From: Robiginitomaculum sp.
GTDB taxonomy: Bacteria; Pseudomonadota; Alphaproteobacteria; Caulobacterales; Maricaulaceae
Direction of reading: 5' to 3'
NCBI GenBank assembly: GCA_021647375.1
Contig: JAKIUV010000046.1
Location: 1 to 22,702 of the forward strand
DNA length: 22,702 nucleotides
Shown here: one piece after another, positions 7,789-15,749 of the stretch
Layout: each line of letters starts with the position of its first letter
How positions within the stretch are numbered: the stretch's first letter is position 1
Translations under genes and position numbers: made by a program
Notes under the pieces: model-generated
What the model saw: the letters and a program-made list of their open reading frames with translations, nothing else
Told to the model about the DNA's origin: nothing
Databases searched by the model: none

Positions 7789-8838
7789 CTAAGACCGCCA
7801 CCGCAAGGTCGTTGCCTTCACCGGATTGACAAAGTCTCGCCCCTCCGCCCTTGACTTGGCCCATTCTTTTTTGAGCATATAGTACCATTTTGCTTGGCGG
7901 TCGGCGTCGTCGATTAGCATTAGGCGGGGGTCGTGCTTTAGGCATTCTGCTTGTAATTTGATGATGTCGCCGTCTTGGTTTAAGAATACACTTGCGCCTT
8001 TTTTGATGATGGGTTTGAGCAGTTTGACCACGGCAAAATCATTGAAAAACACTTGGGTGATTTCCGTATTGTTGTCGTCTATGGGGACAACGGCTGTGAA
8101 GGAGAGCAGGCGTTTATTGCCCACCTGGATTTCTTCTGTGCGTACGCCGGGCAGGCGAAAGGCGATTTCGGTGACGGGCTTGCCGCCGAGGAGTTTATAG
8201 CCAAGAGAATTGGAAGACGGTGCATGTGCGGCCATGGCCCATCCGCGCTCCCGGGGGGCAAATTTCTTTTCCTTTTCGTGCATGGATCCGCCAGTACGCC
8301 ACCACCATTGCCGGTGCAAAAACGAAACATGAGCCGGATCCATAAGGCCGATGACCGCATGGTCAACATGGCAATTTAGGGTCAGGCGCTCAATGAACAA
8401 CGGTTTTTTGTCTGTCATATCCCAATGGGGCGGATCAATATCCGGCTCGGCCTTGGGTTTGGCATCGCCAGCAATCCAGACCCAAATCAATTGTCCATTT
8501 TCGCGTACCGGATAATTCCGGACTTTAATACCGCCCGCCGGGTCTTTTTGTCCTGAACATATAGCTGGGATGTGGCTACATTGCCCGTCGTCCAACCCGA
8601 AGCGCCAGCCGTGATAAGGGCATTCCACCGTACCGTCGTCCAAGATTTTTCCGGCGGATAGGGGGGCGGCGCGGTGGGGGCAAATGTCGCGCAGGGCAAA
8701 TATCTTGCCGTCGTGCCCACGCCCAATAACTATGGGGTGGCCCGCAATGGTTCTGTGGGTCATGTCACCATTTTTAAACTCGGACTTAAGTCCGGCAAAA
8801 TACCAGATGTCTTCTACGAATGTTAGTGCGGTGGCCAT
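7789..8838 (-). CDS. Rieske non-heme iron oxygenase, alpha-subunit type
   Basis: A 349-residue Rieske oxygenase of the vanillate-demethylase/phthalate-oxygenase kind. The N-terminal Rieske [2Fe-2S] domain carries the ligands C53, H55, C73 and H76 (CPH ... CPYHGWRF, exact CxH-x17-CxxH spacing). The C-terminal catalytic domain has the mononuclear iron site in GLMDPAHVSFLH (D167, H170, H175). Such enzymes hydroxylate or O-demethylate aromatic or related compounds with electrons from a separate reductase, which is not encoded in this window. Substrate unknown. It starts eight bases after the stop of the glutamyl-Q tRNA(Asp) synthetase gene and is probably the last gene of a three-gene run. The length of about 350 fits the single-subunit oxygenase class. 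Confidence 0.92.
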   Translation of the reverse strand: MATALTFVEDIWYFAGLKSEFKNGDMTHRTIAGHPIVIGRGHDGKIFALRDICPHRAAPLSAGKILDDGTVECPYHGWRFGLDDGQCSHIPAICSGQKDPAGGIKVRNYPVRENGQLIWVWIAGDAKPKAEPDIDPPHWDMTDKKPLFIERLTLNCHVDHAVIGLMDPAHVSFLHRQWWWRTGGSMHEKEKKFAPRERGWAMAAHAPSSNSLGYKLLGGKPVTEIAFRLPGVRTEEIQVGNKRLLSFTAVVPIDDNNTEITQVFFNDFAVVKLLKPIIKKGASVFLNQDGDIIKLQAECLKHDPRLMLIDDADRQAKWYYMLKKEWAKSRAEGRDFVNPVKATTLRWRS

Positions 8839-8846
8839 GATGCGTC

Positions 8847-9650
8847 TTATCCTAACTGCTTGGCCTGCGCCAGAATAATATTGGGGGTCGCGCCCGATTG
8901 CCGCATGGCACGTATGGCCAAGGATTTATCGGTTTTGGAATAGCGTTTGCCGTCTGTCCCGACCAAAAGCGCGTGGTGATGATAGCGCGGTACGGGCCAG
9001 CCCATCAGTTCTTGCAACAAGCGGTGGATATGGGTGCTTTCAAGTAGATCTACGCCGCGCACTATGTCGGTCACGCCCTGCATATAATCATCATAACAAC
9101 AGGCGACATGATAGCTGGTGCCAATATCTTTGCGCGCCAATATCACATCCCCCAACAGGTCAGGGCGAGCGCGGACTTCTTGTCCGTGATCCAAAAAAGT
9201 CAGTTTGTCATATATATCGCCAAGATGTTTGTGGGTGCGCTCAAGGGATAGCCGCCAGGCAAAGGCTTTCCCGGATGCGATTAGGTCTTGTTCTAGGCCT
9301 GTGTCCACAATCGGATGCGTGCCGTCTGCTTCCAATTCCTTACGGGATTTAAAACAGCGGTAAACCAATCCCTTGTCGCGTAGTGCGTTTATCACATTTG
9401 CGTATTCATCAAGATGATCGGTTTGGCGGCGCACGGGGCTTGGCCAAGTGAAACCCAACCACGCCAAATCTTCATAGATAGCCTGCTCAAATTCCGGTTT
9501 GCATCTGGTGGTGTCAATATCCTCTATGCGCAGCAGGCAGATGCCGCCTTTATCTTGGGCAAAGCCGAACGCCTTGGCCGCACTGGCAGCGTGACCAAGG
9601 TGGAGATAACCACTGGGCGAGGGGGCAAATCTGGTGATGATAGCGCCCAC
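8847..9650 (-). CDS. gluQ: Glutamyl-Q tRNA(Asp) synthetase
   Basis: GluQRS, a GluRS-like catalytic core that attaches glutamate to queuosine in tRNA(Asp). At 267 residues it lacks the anticodon-binding domain of true GluRS and is slightly short for the family. Motifs: TRFAPSPSGYLHLGH with the HIGH-type HLGH at 17-20; LRIEDIDTTRC; the KMSKS-equivalent KRYSK at 235-239. The zinc-binding region is degenerate: where relatives have a CxC pair after a tyrosine (YPCxC), this protein reads YRCFKSRKEL. Start is GTG at 9648-9650, three bases after the stop of the upstream gene, with AGGCGG about seven bases upstream. The frame offers no better start and the sequence begins exactly at the family's N-terminus. 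Confidence 0.94.
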   Translation of the reverse strand: MGAIITRFAPSPSGYLHLGHAASAAKAFGFAQDKGGICLLRIEDIDTTRCKPEFEQAIYEDLAWLGFTWPSPVRRQTDHLDEYANVINALRDKGLVYRCFKSRKELEADGTHPIVDTGLEQDLIASGKAFAWRLSLERTHKHLGDIYDKLTFLDHGQEVRARPDLLGDVILARKDIGTSYHVACCYDDYMQGVTDIVRGVDLLESTHIHRLLQELMGWPVPRYHHHALLVGTDGKRYSKTDKSLAIRAMRQSGATPNIILAQAKQLG

Positions 9651-9653
9651 GAT

Positions 9654-9929
9654 TTAACCGCCTGCGGCTTGCTCCATGCGTTTGGCCAAAGTCACGTCCT
9701 TTTCAGTCAACCCGCCTGCATCGTGGGTGGTCAGGGTAACATCAACCCGGTTATAGACATTATACCACTGGGGGTGATGGTTCATGGCTTCGGCGACCAC
9801 AGCGATTTCGCTCATAAAGCCGAAGGCTTCGGCAAAATCCTTGAACTGGAAAACCTTGGTGATGAAATCATCACCGCCGCTCCAACCCGGCAGGTCTTCG
9901 GCTGTTTGTTTGGGGTCTAGCAGGTGCAT
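9654..9929 (-). CDS. phhB: Pterin-4-alpha-carbinolamine dehydratase
   Basis: A 91-residue PCD/DCoH-family enzyme that dehydrates 4a-hydroxytetrahydropterin, recycling the cofactor of aromatic amino-acid hydroxylases. The diagnostic active site is present: HHPQW at 51-55, YNRVDVTLTTHDAGGLTEKD following, with H69 and D78. I chose the ATG at 9929 because AAGGAATAA sits just upstream; the open frame reaches back to 9962 but the extra 11 residues (MFKYDQNKGIN) are not family-like. First gene of the run phhB-gluQ-Rieske oxygenase on the minus strand. No phenylalanine hydroxylase gene is present here, so its partner is either elsewhere or the protein serves another pterin reaction. Confidence 0.93.
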   Translation of the reverse strand: MHLLDPKQTAEDLPGWSGGDDFITKVFQFKDFAEAFGFMSEIAVVAEAMNHHPQWYNVYNRVDVTLTTHDAGGLTEKDVTLAKRMEQAAGG

Positions 9930-10024
9930 ATTTATTCCTTTATTTTGGTCATATTTAAACATAATGGTGCCATATTCCCTGCCGATATACTATGGGTAAT
10001 AATAACATAAGTAAGGGACATATA

Positions 10025-10414
10025 GTGGGTGATAACAAGATGATATATACTGGGTTTAGTATTGGTATGCAGCGTATGTTTTTGGTGTTGGCGGTAGTTT
10101 TGGCTACCGTTATTGTAGTGAAGTCCGTAACTCCAGCCTTACCGAGCCTGTCTATTTCCAACATGGATAAAGTTATTCACGTTTTGGCATATTTAATCTT
10201 GGGCTTGGTGACGCTGCCCGCCTTGTCGCGATTTAAACCTCTCATGGTTTGGATCGGGCTTTGCGGGTTTGGTGCTAGTATAGAAGTGGCACAAGGATTG
10301 ATGAGTACGGGTAGATCTGCTGATATATTTGATGGTATCGCCAATGCTGGCGGCGCTTTTTTGGCACTAGTGAGTTGGAGGATTTTGACGTTGTTAATCC
10401 GAAAGCCTATATAG
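10025..10414 (+). CDS. VanZ-like membrane protein
   Basis: A small membrane protein of about 129 residues with four hydrophobic segments. The VanZ-type signature is clear: NMDKVIHVLAYLILG at the second segment, then ASIEVAQGLMSTGRSADIFD and GIANAGGAFLAL. VanZ relatives are uncharacterised membrane proteins; the founding member gives low-level teicoplanin resistance, but chromosomal relatives like this need not. Start is uncertain. GTG at 10025 has AAGGGA six bases upstream, ATG at 9992 has no ribosome site, and ATG at 10040 is also possible. It is divergent from phhB. Confidence 0.82.
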   Translation: MGDNKMIYTGFSIGMQRMFLVLAVVLATVIVVKSVTPALPSLSISNMDKVIHVLAYLILGLVTLPALSRFKPLMVWIGLCGFGASIEVAQGLMSTGRSADIFDGIANAGGAFLALVSWRILTLLIRKPI

Positions 10415-10501
10415 TCAGGCGTATAAGCACCGTAACATTCCCCTGATTGGCGAAATAGCGCGGTGAGGCGCAACTTTGGCATTGTTTTCTGCACAATTGG
10501 T

Positions 10502-10530
10502 TTGACCGCGCCTTAAACCTGTCCTTATGG
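10502..10530 (+). promoter_or_regulatory. Candidate sigma-70 promoter for the repeat-protein gene
   Basis: TTGACC (10502-10507) is followed after exactly 17 bases by TTATGG (10525-10530), giving a good -35 and a weak -10. Transcription would start near 10537, about 30 bases before the ATG at 10569. The 154-base gap after the VanZ-like gene holds nothing else I can support. Consensus match only. Confidence 0.3.
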
Positions 10531-10568
10531 TTAACACCGTGCTGGGGCTGTTTGATAAGGAGTGGGAA

Positions 10569-11714
10569 ATGACATTATTTTTAAGACCAATTACTTTCAC
10601 AAGTATATTATTACTGGGTGCGAGCATCACCTCAACTGCACTAGCTGGTCAAGCTACACTGCCGACATGGGAGCCGGACTTAGTGCCGTCTGGTGCAATT
10701 GCTGGGGAATGCTATGCGCGGGTGCAAATTCCGGCGCAATATTCAACATCCACCGAAAGCGTTATGGTCGAGGAGGGTTACGCCAAATTGGAAGTGAGCC
10801 AGCCACAACTGGCCAGTCGCCTAGAACAGATACTGACCAAAGAGGCCAGTGTCCGTTACGAGGTGCGCCAACCGCGTTACAAAACCGTATCTGAGCAAAT
10901 CATGACGCGACCTGCTTACGATAAATTATCCGTGTCGCCACCACAATTTCGCACGGTGACAGAAACGATCCAAACCTCCGCACCGCGCCTGATTTGGAAA
11001 CGGGGCAATCCGGGGCGTTTGCGCGCACAGGGCTATAAAATTCACGGCACTGCCGATGACCGCCGCCGCACGGGGCCTTCAGGCAACAACTCTTCTCGCG
11101 GCAATGTTGCCAACTTCACCTCGCAGCTTCCTGCTACCCACTGCGGCCCCACTTGTGAAATATGGTGTTTGGTCGAGGAACCGGGTGAAAGCGTTAGCTT
11201 CAATAGAAAAGTGATGACATCGCCTGGCCAAGTACGCCGTATACCTGTTCCGGCCAAATATACGCGCATCAGTAAACAAGTGGTCGCAGAACCGGGTAGT
11301 GTCCGCGAAATACCAATCCCTGCCGAATATAGAAGTATAACAGTAGAAGACGTGGTCAACCCGGGCAGTGAACATATGGTCAATGTGCCTGCGGTTTACG
11401 GAAGTGTGAACAAACGCACACTGTTGCAATCTGAACGCTATGAATGGCGCAGGGTGGTGTGTAGGCCGGGCACGGCTAGGATGTCAGGGGCAACGCAAAG
11501 ACAGTCTGGATATGGTTCCGGGTATTCTAGTGGTGGTTACAACTCAAGCTCTGCCCCAATTACCTATGGTTCAAGTTCTTCTACATCTGGTAGCTATAGT
11601 TCTGGTGCAACCCCGATAATTTATAGAACGAGAGATTCCTCTAGAAACGGACAAGCCACCACCGCGCAAACGGGTAGAACATATTATTACGGCACCAATA
11701 AGCCAGTGAATTGA
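10569..11714 (+). CDS. Secreted repeat protein resembling the N-terminal region of OmpA-type proteins
   Basis: A 381-residue protein from the ATG at 10569, preceded by AAGGAG with five-base spacing. The signal peptide ends at ALA (residue 26). The mature part has two blocks of repeats of about 23 residues with the pattern P-x-Y/F-x-x-[IV]-x-x-x-[IV]. The first block has about four (IPAQYSTSTESVMVEEGYAK, RYKTVSEQIMTRPAY, QFRTVTETIQTSAP) and the second has three (VPAKYTRISKQVVAEPGSVR, IPAEYRSITVEDVVNPGS, VPAVYGSVNKRTLL). Between them is CGPTCEIWCLVEEPGE, and GECYARVQIPAQY opens the mature region. These are hallmarks of the N-terminal half of some OmpA-family outer-membrane proteins, but no OmpA peptidoglycan-binding domain follows. 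The last 70 residues are Ser/Gly/Tyr-rich low complexity. Likely periplasmic or surface-exposed; function unknown. Ends at a strong terminator. Confidence 0.82.
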   Translation: MTLFLRPITFTSILLLGASITSTALAGQATLPTWEPDLVPSGAIAGECYARVQIPAQYSTSTESVMVEEGYAKLEVSQPQLASRLEQILTKEASVRYEVRQPRYKTVSEQIMTRPAYDKLSVSPPQFRTVTETIQTSAPRLIWKRGNPGRLRAQGYKIHGTADDRRRTGPSGNNSSRGNVANFTSQLPATHCGPTCEIWCLVEEPGESVSFNRKVMTSPGQVRRIPVPAKYTRISKQVVAEPGSVREIPIPAEYRSITVEDVVNPGSEHMVNVPAVYGSVNKRTLLQSERYEWRRVVCRPGTARMSGATQRQSGYGSGYSSGGYNSSSAPITYGSSSSTSGSYSSGATPIIYRTRDSSRNGQATTAQTGRTYYYGTNKPVN

Positions 11715-11730
11715 CCCGAAGACTTAACCT

Positions 11731-11762
11731 AAAAAAAGCCCGCTCATTGAGCGGGCTTTTTT
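11731..11762. terminator. Bidirectional Rho-independent terminator
   Basis: GCCCGCTC (11738-11745) pairs perfectly with GAGCGGGC (11749-11756) around a three-base loop. Seven A precede and six T follow the stem, so it can terminate transcription in both directions. It lies between the convergent repeat-protein gene (ends 11714) and the symporter gene (ends 11782) and plausibly serves both. Confidence 0.93.
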
Positions 11763-11781
11763 GTTTTGCTCGAATGAGGGC

Positions 11782-13299
11782 TTAAGATTCCCCATCAACA
11801 TTGTGCAAGCCTTTGGCGTGGGCGCTTTCGTCGTGGGGCTGAATTTTGCGCTTATAAGGGCCACCGCGCGTCATAGACAGTACGACCCCAGAGAGAAGCA
11901 GTACCGCTATCAGGTTTGGTGTGGCCATCATGGCATTACCAATATCTCCCAGTTTCCAAACTGATTTAACGGCTAACAATGCGCCACCAAATGTAAAGAA
12001 GCACCAGACAACGCGAAACGGTAGCACAGCTTTTTCGCCGAACAAGAACGAGATCGCCCGCTCGCCGTAATATGACCAGCCCAAAATCGTGGTAAAGGCA
12101 AACACCATGAGGGCGAACGTAATGATGTAGCCGCCGCCTGGGATACCAGCCGCAAAGGCTGCCGAAGTAATGCGGGCGCCTTCAAGATTAGATTGCCAAG
12201 CGAAATCAACGGCTTGGGTTACCCCACCCACATCGGCTGTGAAATTACCTTTGACCGTCAAAATAACCAGTGCGGTCATTGTGCAAATCACGATTGTATC
12301 AATGAATGTACCGAGCATGGCGATAGTGCCTTGCTGAACCGGGTCTTTGGTTTTAGCGGCGGCGTGGGCGATGGGGGCGGAACCTTGCCCGGCTTCGTTT
12401 GAGAACAAGCCGCGTGCAATACCAGCACGGATGGCCAAGGCAACTATCGCACCTGAGAAACCGCCCGTTGCGGCAGTGCCGCTAAAGGCACTGGAGAAGA
12501 TCAATCTAAATGCGTCCGGGATACCCGATGCATTCATAGCCAATACGATAAGTGCTGCTGTCACATACCCAAATGCCATGAACGGTACCAATTTAGACGC
12601 AAATTTCCCGATGCTTTTAATGCCGCCAATAATGACGACAAAAGCGAGGGCGGCTAAAATAAACCCAGTGGCAATGCGCGGCACGCCGAAGCTTTGATTG
12701 ACAACATCGGCAATGCCGTTGGATTGTACCATATTCCCCGCAGCCACTGCACTTGCGAGCGTGCCGATTGAGAAAATAATTGCGAGCCATTTCCATTTAG
12801 GACCAAGGCCGTTCTTGATATAATACATAGGGCCGCCCTTAAAATTACCCTCTTCGTCGACTTCGCGGTAGCGCACAGCCAAAAGTGATTCGGCGTATTT
12901 AGTTGCCATGCCGACCAAGGCCGTCATCCACATCCAAAAAATAGCACCCGGCCCGCCCAAGGTAATTGCCGTGGCCACCCCCGCCAAATTACCTGTGCCA
13001 ACCGTAGAAGACAAAGCAGTCATCAGTGCGGCGAAAGGCGTGATTTGCCCTTCTTCGCCTTTGCCACTTTTTCGCCCCTTCCACAACAAGGCAAACCCGG
13101 CGGGAATTTTTAATATGGGCATGAACCGCAATAAAATTGTTAAATATATACCCGTTCCAAGTAGGAGAATAGCGACGATTGGTAAATCGCCGAGCAATGG
13201 TATATTGATACCAAAGATTGAATTGACTGAACCCCAAAAATAGTCGTCTGCCAACATGGCGACAAATTCATTGAATTTTTCCACGGATATATTCCCCAT
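11782..13299 (-). CDS. Alanine/glycine:cation symporter (AGCS) family protein
   Basis: A 505-residue inner-membrane transporter with about eleven hydrophobic segments. The family signature is present: GTGNLAGVATAITLGGPGAI and, after a charged loop, GGPMYYIKNGLG, plus RGLFSNEAGQGSAPIAHAAA in the middle. AGCS proteins import alanine or glycine with sodium. The C-terminus is charged and cytosolic. The start ATG at 13299 lacks a good ribosome site, and the next methionine (residue 15) has none either, so the exact start is less certain than the identity. It is divergent from the aminotransferase gene. The pairing of an amino-acid importer with an aminotransferase is suggestive but there is no shared operon. 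Confidence 0.95.
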   Translation of the reverse strand: MGNISVEKFNEFVAMLADDYFWGSVNSIFGINIPLLGDLPIVAILLLGTGIYLTILLRFMPILKIPAGFALLWKGRKSGKGEEGQITPFAALMTALSSTVGTGNLAGVATAITLGGPGAIFWMWMTALVGMATKYAESLLAVRYREVDEEGNFKGGPMYYIKNGLGPKWKWLAIIFSIGTLASAVAAGNMVQSNGIADVVNQSFGVPRIATGFILAALAFVVIIGGIKSIGKFASKLVPFMAFGYVTAALIVLAMNASGIPDAFRLIFSSAFSGTAATGGFSGAIVALAIRAGIARGLFSNEAGQGSAPIAHAAAKTKDPVQQGTIAMLGTFIDTIVICTMTALVILTVKGNFTADVGGVTQAVDFAWQSNLEGARITSAAFAAGIPGGGYIITFALMVFAFTTILGWSYYGERAISFLFGEKAVLPFRVVWCFFTFGGALLAVKSVWKLGDIGNAMMATPNLIAVLLLSGVVLSMTRGGPYKRKIQPHDESAHAKGLHNVDGES

Positions 13300-13420
13300 T
13301 TTGTTTAATTTGCAGAAACCTTAAAGGCTAAGTGCGGTATTGCAAAGAGAAAAATGCCAATCTTTCTAATGCGGCAATTTGCGGCTTTTCATTGGGCGCT
13401 AAATCGGTTAGCGAGACTTT

Positions 13421-13468
13421 ATAATATTTGAAAGAGAATGCCATATAATATTTGAAAGAGAATGCCAT
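13421..13468. repeat. Perfect 24-bp tandem duplication carrying the start region of the aminotransferase
   Basis: The 24-base unit beginning ATAATATTTGAAAGAG and ending AATGCCAT occurs twice back to back, 13421-13444 and 13445-13468, without a mismatch. Each copy, with the T before it, contains a perfect TATAAT (13420-13425 and 13444-13449) and the AAAGAG ribosome-site-like element. The second copy runs into the aminotransferase ATG at 13467. In the first copy the ATG at 13438 opens only a five-codon frame (MPYNI-stop). Confidence 0.95.
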
Positions 13469-14672
13469 GTTTGAAACCCTGACCGCGACCCCGCCTGACG
13501 CCATTGTTGGCATGATAAAATTGGCGGCGGCTGATACGAACCCCAATAAAATTGATTTAGGCGTTGGTATTTACCAAGACCCGACAGGCGCAACCCCCGT
13601 TATGCGGGCGGTAAAAGAAGCCGAAACCCGCTTGTTGGCCGAAGAGGATAGTAAAAAATATATCGGCATTCTAGGCAACCCGGCTTTCAATAGCTTGTTT
13701 TCCAAATTGATGTTTGGTGCTGATAGCGAAGCCGTCACGTCTGGCCGTTTGGCCATGGCGCAAGCGGCAGGTGGTTCGGGCGCGCTGCGCCTCGGCGCGG
13801 AACTTATCAAGCTTGCCAATCCCTCCGCAACCATTTGGATGAGTACCCCCACATGGGCCAATCATCAACCGCTCATCGGCTCCACCGGACTAGAGATTAA
13901 AGGCTATCCTTATTACGACAAGCAATCCCAGCGTATCGACTTTGACGCTATGTGTGCAGAACTGCGGGACAATGCCAAAGCGGGGGACGCGGTTCTCTTG
14001 CACGGTTGTTGTCATAATCCGACAGGGGCAGATCTCAGCGAAGCACAGTGGCAGACCATTGCTGATTTAATGCTGGAGAAAAACCTTTTGCCGTTCGTTG
14101 ATCTGGCCTATGCGGGCCTTGGAGACGGTCTTGAACAAGACAGCTTTGGCCTACGCTTGCTTGCGGATAAATTCCCGGAACTTGTGCTTGCGGCCTCGTG
14201 TTCAAAAAATTTCGGTCTCTATAAAGAGCGTGTTGGCCTCGTTGCGGCATTGTGCGCCACACCTGAGGACGCCGAGCTAGCCAATGGTCAAATCGGCCTG
14301 ACCATGCGCCGGATGATCTCCATGCCGCCAGACCATGGCGCGGCATTGGTCGCCAAAATTTTGGCTGACCCTGAACTGACCGCCGATTGGAAAACCGAAC
14401 TAGAAGATATGCGGGTGCGGATGACCAGCTTGCGCATTGCGCTTGGCGATGCGCTCTTGGCAAAAGACGGCAGAAACACCAATGGGCAAATGGCCGCCGC
14501 TATCACGGCTCAAAAAGGCATGTTCTCGCTCTTGCCCGTAACTCCCGAACAGGCCGAAAAACTCCGTAGTGAACATTCCGTGTTTTTGCTCAATTCTGGC
14601 CGGATTAATATTGCAGGCGCAAAGGTGGAAACCATCGACAGGCTTGCCGATTGCATTCTGGCGGTTCTGTAA
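13467..14672 (+). CDS. Aspartate/aromatic aminotransferase (class I, AspC/TyrB type)
   Basis: A 401-residue PLP-dependent aminotransferase that exchanges amino groups between aspartate or aromatic amino acids and 2-oxoglutarate. It shows the AspC/TyrB rather than AspB pattern: LGVGIYQDPTGATPVMRAV near the N-terminus, LLHGCCHNPTGADLS (cofactor/substrate Asn-Pro-Thr-Gly), LPFVDLAYAGLG with the PLP-pyridine Asp, and SCSKNFGLYKERVG with the Schiff-base lysine K247. The C-terminal substrate arginine is in GRINIAGA. The ATG at 13467 is preceded by AAAGAG seven bases upstream and begins MFETLTATPPDAI, the usual family start. The frame could open five codons earlier at a TTG. It converges on the DUF2125 gene with ten bases between stops. 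Confidence 0.95.
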   Translation: MFETLTATPPDAIVGMIKLAAADTNPNKIDLGVGIYQDPTGATPVMRAVKEAETRLLAEEDSKKYIGILGNPAFNSLFSKLMFGADSEAVTSGRLAMAQAAGGSGALRLGAELIKLANPSATIWMSTPTWANHQPLIGSTGLEIKGYPYYDKQSQRIDFDAMCAELRDNAKAGDAVLLHGCCHNPTGADLSEAQWQTIADLMLEKNLLPFVDLAYAGLGDGLEQDSFGLRLLADKFPELVLAASCSKNFGLYKERVGLVAALCATPEDAELANGQIGLTMRRMISMPPDHGAALVAKILADPELTADWKTELEDMRVRMTSLRIALGDALLAKDGRNTNGQMAAAITAQKGMFSLLPVTPEQAEKLRSEHSVFLLNSGRINIAGAKVETIDRLADCILAVL

Positions 14673-14682
14673 AGTTCGGTCT

Positions 14683-15747
14683 TTAAAATCTGAAAAGTGG
14701 GATAAAACCCATTTTGACCTCACCGTTCTTGATCGTTATATCAACGGATTTGCGACCATCAGCTTCGGTTTCTTTTAATGAGATCAGCATATTGGCTTGG
14801 ACGGCATATTGCTCAAAGTCAGGATTGCTCGCAATGATTTTTTGGATCAAGGGTTTGGGTTTCTTAATACGGATGTGGATTTTCCCTTCCGGCAAACCGT
14901 TTTTAAACACGAGATTAAAATTCCCGATAATATCGGCGTCTCCCCATTTTATGGCCCAGTGTTCCGAATCGATGCGGCTATTGGTGGCCAACCAAGCGTT
15001 CACACCATCTGTTTCCAAAATGGACCAATTCGTAATATCAGCGTCCAGTTCGACCAAAGCCAATTTACGCCCGAGAATGTTATCGAGTAAATTTGGTATT
15101 TTTGGTGACAAGCGTAAGTTCTGCCCCATAGCTGAAACACGCCCTATGTCGCCGGAAATTTTTATGCCTGCTCCAAGAGTGCCCAATTGGCTGATCAGCG
15201 GTGGGGTGCCGACGAGACTATCAAGCTGGGCGCGGCCCATCTCAAATCGCGCTAATTTCAATTTACCCGCCGTGTTGACAACCATATGTGCATTGATATT
15301 TGCAGGCGCAATGTCGAACATATAGCGTTCGCCATTCCTACCGCGCATATCGAGACGCATTTGCCCCCGATGCTCAATGTCCCAAGATAGAGGGGTTAAA
15401 GTGGCGCTATGGGCACGTAGACTATCAGATTTAATCGACCAGTTTTTTGTTGGATCGGGGGTTTCGCTAAGGGGTGCGCGTATTGACACATTGCTCGTTG
15501 ATGCGTCGAGGGCAAATGGGAAACCTGCGACGCTAAGTCCGCCGTGGCCAATTTCGTAATTTTGTTTTTCCAGATTGGCAATGCCGCCGATCAAACCCTT
15601 GACTATAACCCCGCGCATAAAAATCCAGGCGGCCATGATCGAAACGATAATCAATAGGCATAGTATTATCATACGCGGCCAGGTGATCACTTTTTTCACC
15701 CTTGCATTTCCAGATTTTTTGTTAGCTGTACGCACTTTAACTCCCAT
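14683..15747 (-). CDS. DUF2125-family membrane-anchored protein
   Basis: A 354-residue protein with a basic N-terminus, one membrane anchor at about residues 27-48 (MIILCLLIIVSIMAAWIFM) and a large periplasmic beta-rich part. The family pattern is visible in YEIGHGGLSVAGFPFALD, LSWDIEHRGQMRLD and the later LDADITNW stretch. DUF2125 proteins are an alphaproteobacterial family of unknown function, with a layout similar to AsmA-like envelope proteins. It starts two bases after the stop of the YdcF-like gene and is the last gene of the ftsE operon, which suggests a role in envelope biogenesis; that is inference from position. Confidence 0.88.
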   Translation of the reverse strand: MGVKVRTANKKSGNARVKKVITWPRMIILCLLIIVSIMAAWIFMRGVIVKGLIGGIANLEKQNYEIGHGGLSVAGFPFALDASTSNVSIRAPLSETPDPTKNWSIKSDSLRAHSATLTPLSWDIEHRGQMRLDMRGRNGERYMFDIAPANINAHMVVNTAGKLKLARFEMGRAQLDSLVGTPPLISQLGTLGAGIKISGDIGRVSAMGQNLRLSPKIPNLLDNILGRKLALVELDADITNWSILETDGVNAWLATNSRIDSEHWAIKWGDADIIGNFNLVFKNGLPEGKIHIRIKKPKPLIQKIIASNPDFEQYAVQANMLISLKETEADGRKSVDITIKNGEVKMGFIPLFRF

Positions 15748-15749
15748 TC

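Noticed and set aside
14714..15325. Plus-strand open frame of 203 codons
   Set aside because: It is fully antisense to the DUF2125 gene, whose anchor and family motifs are clear; the plus-strand product shows no motif.
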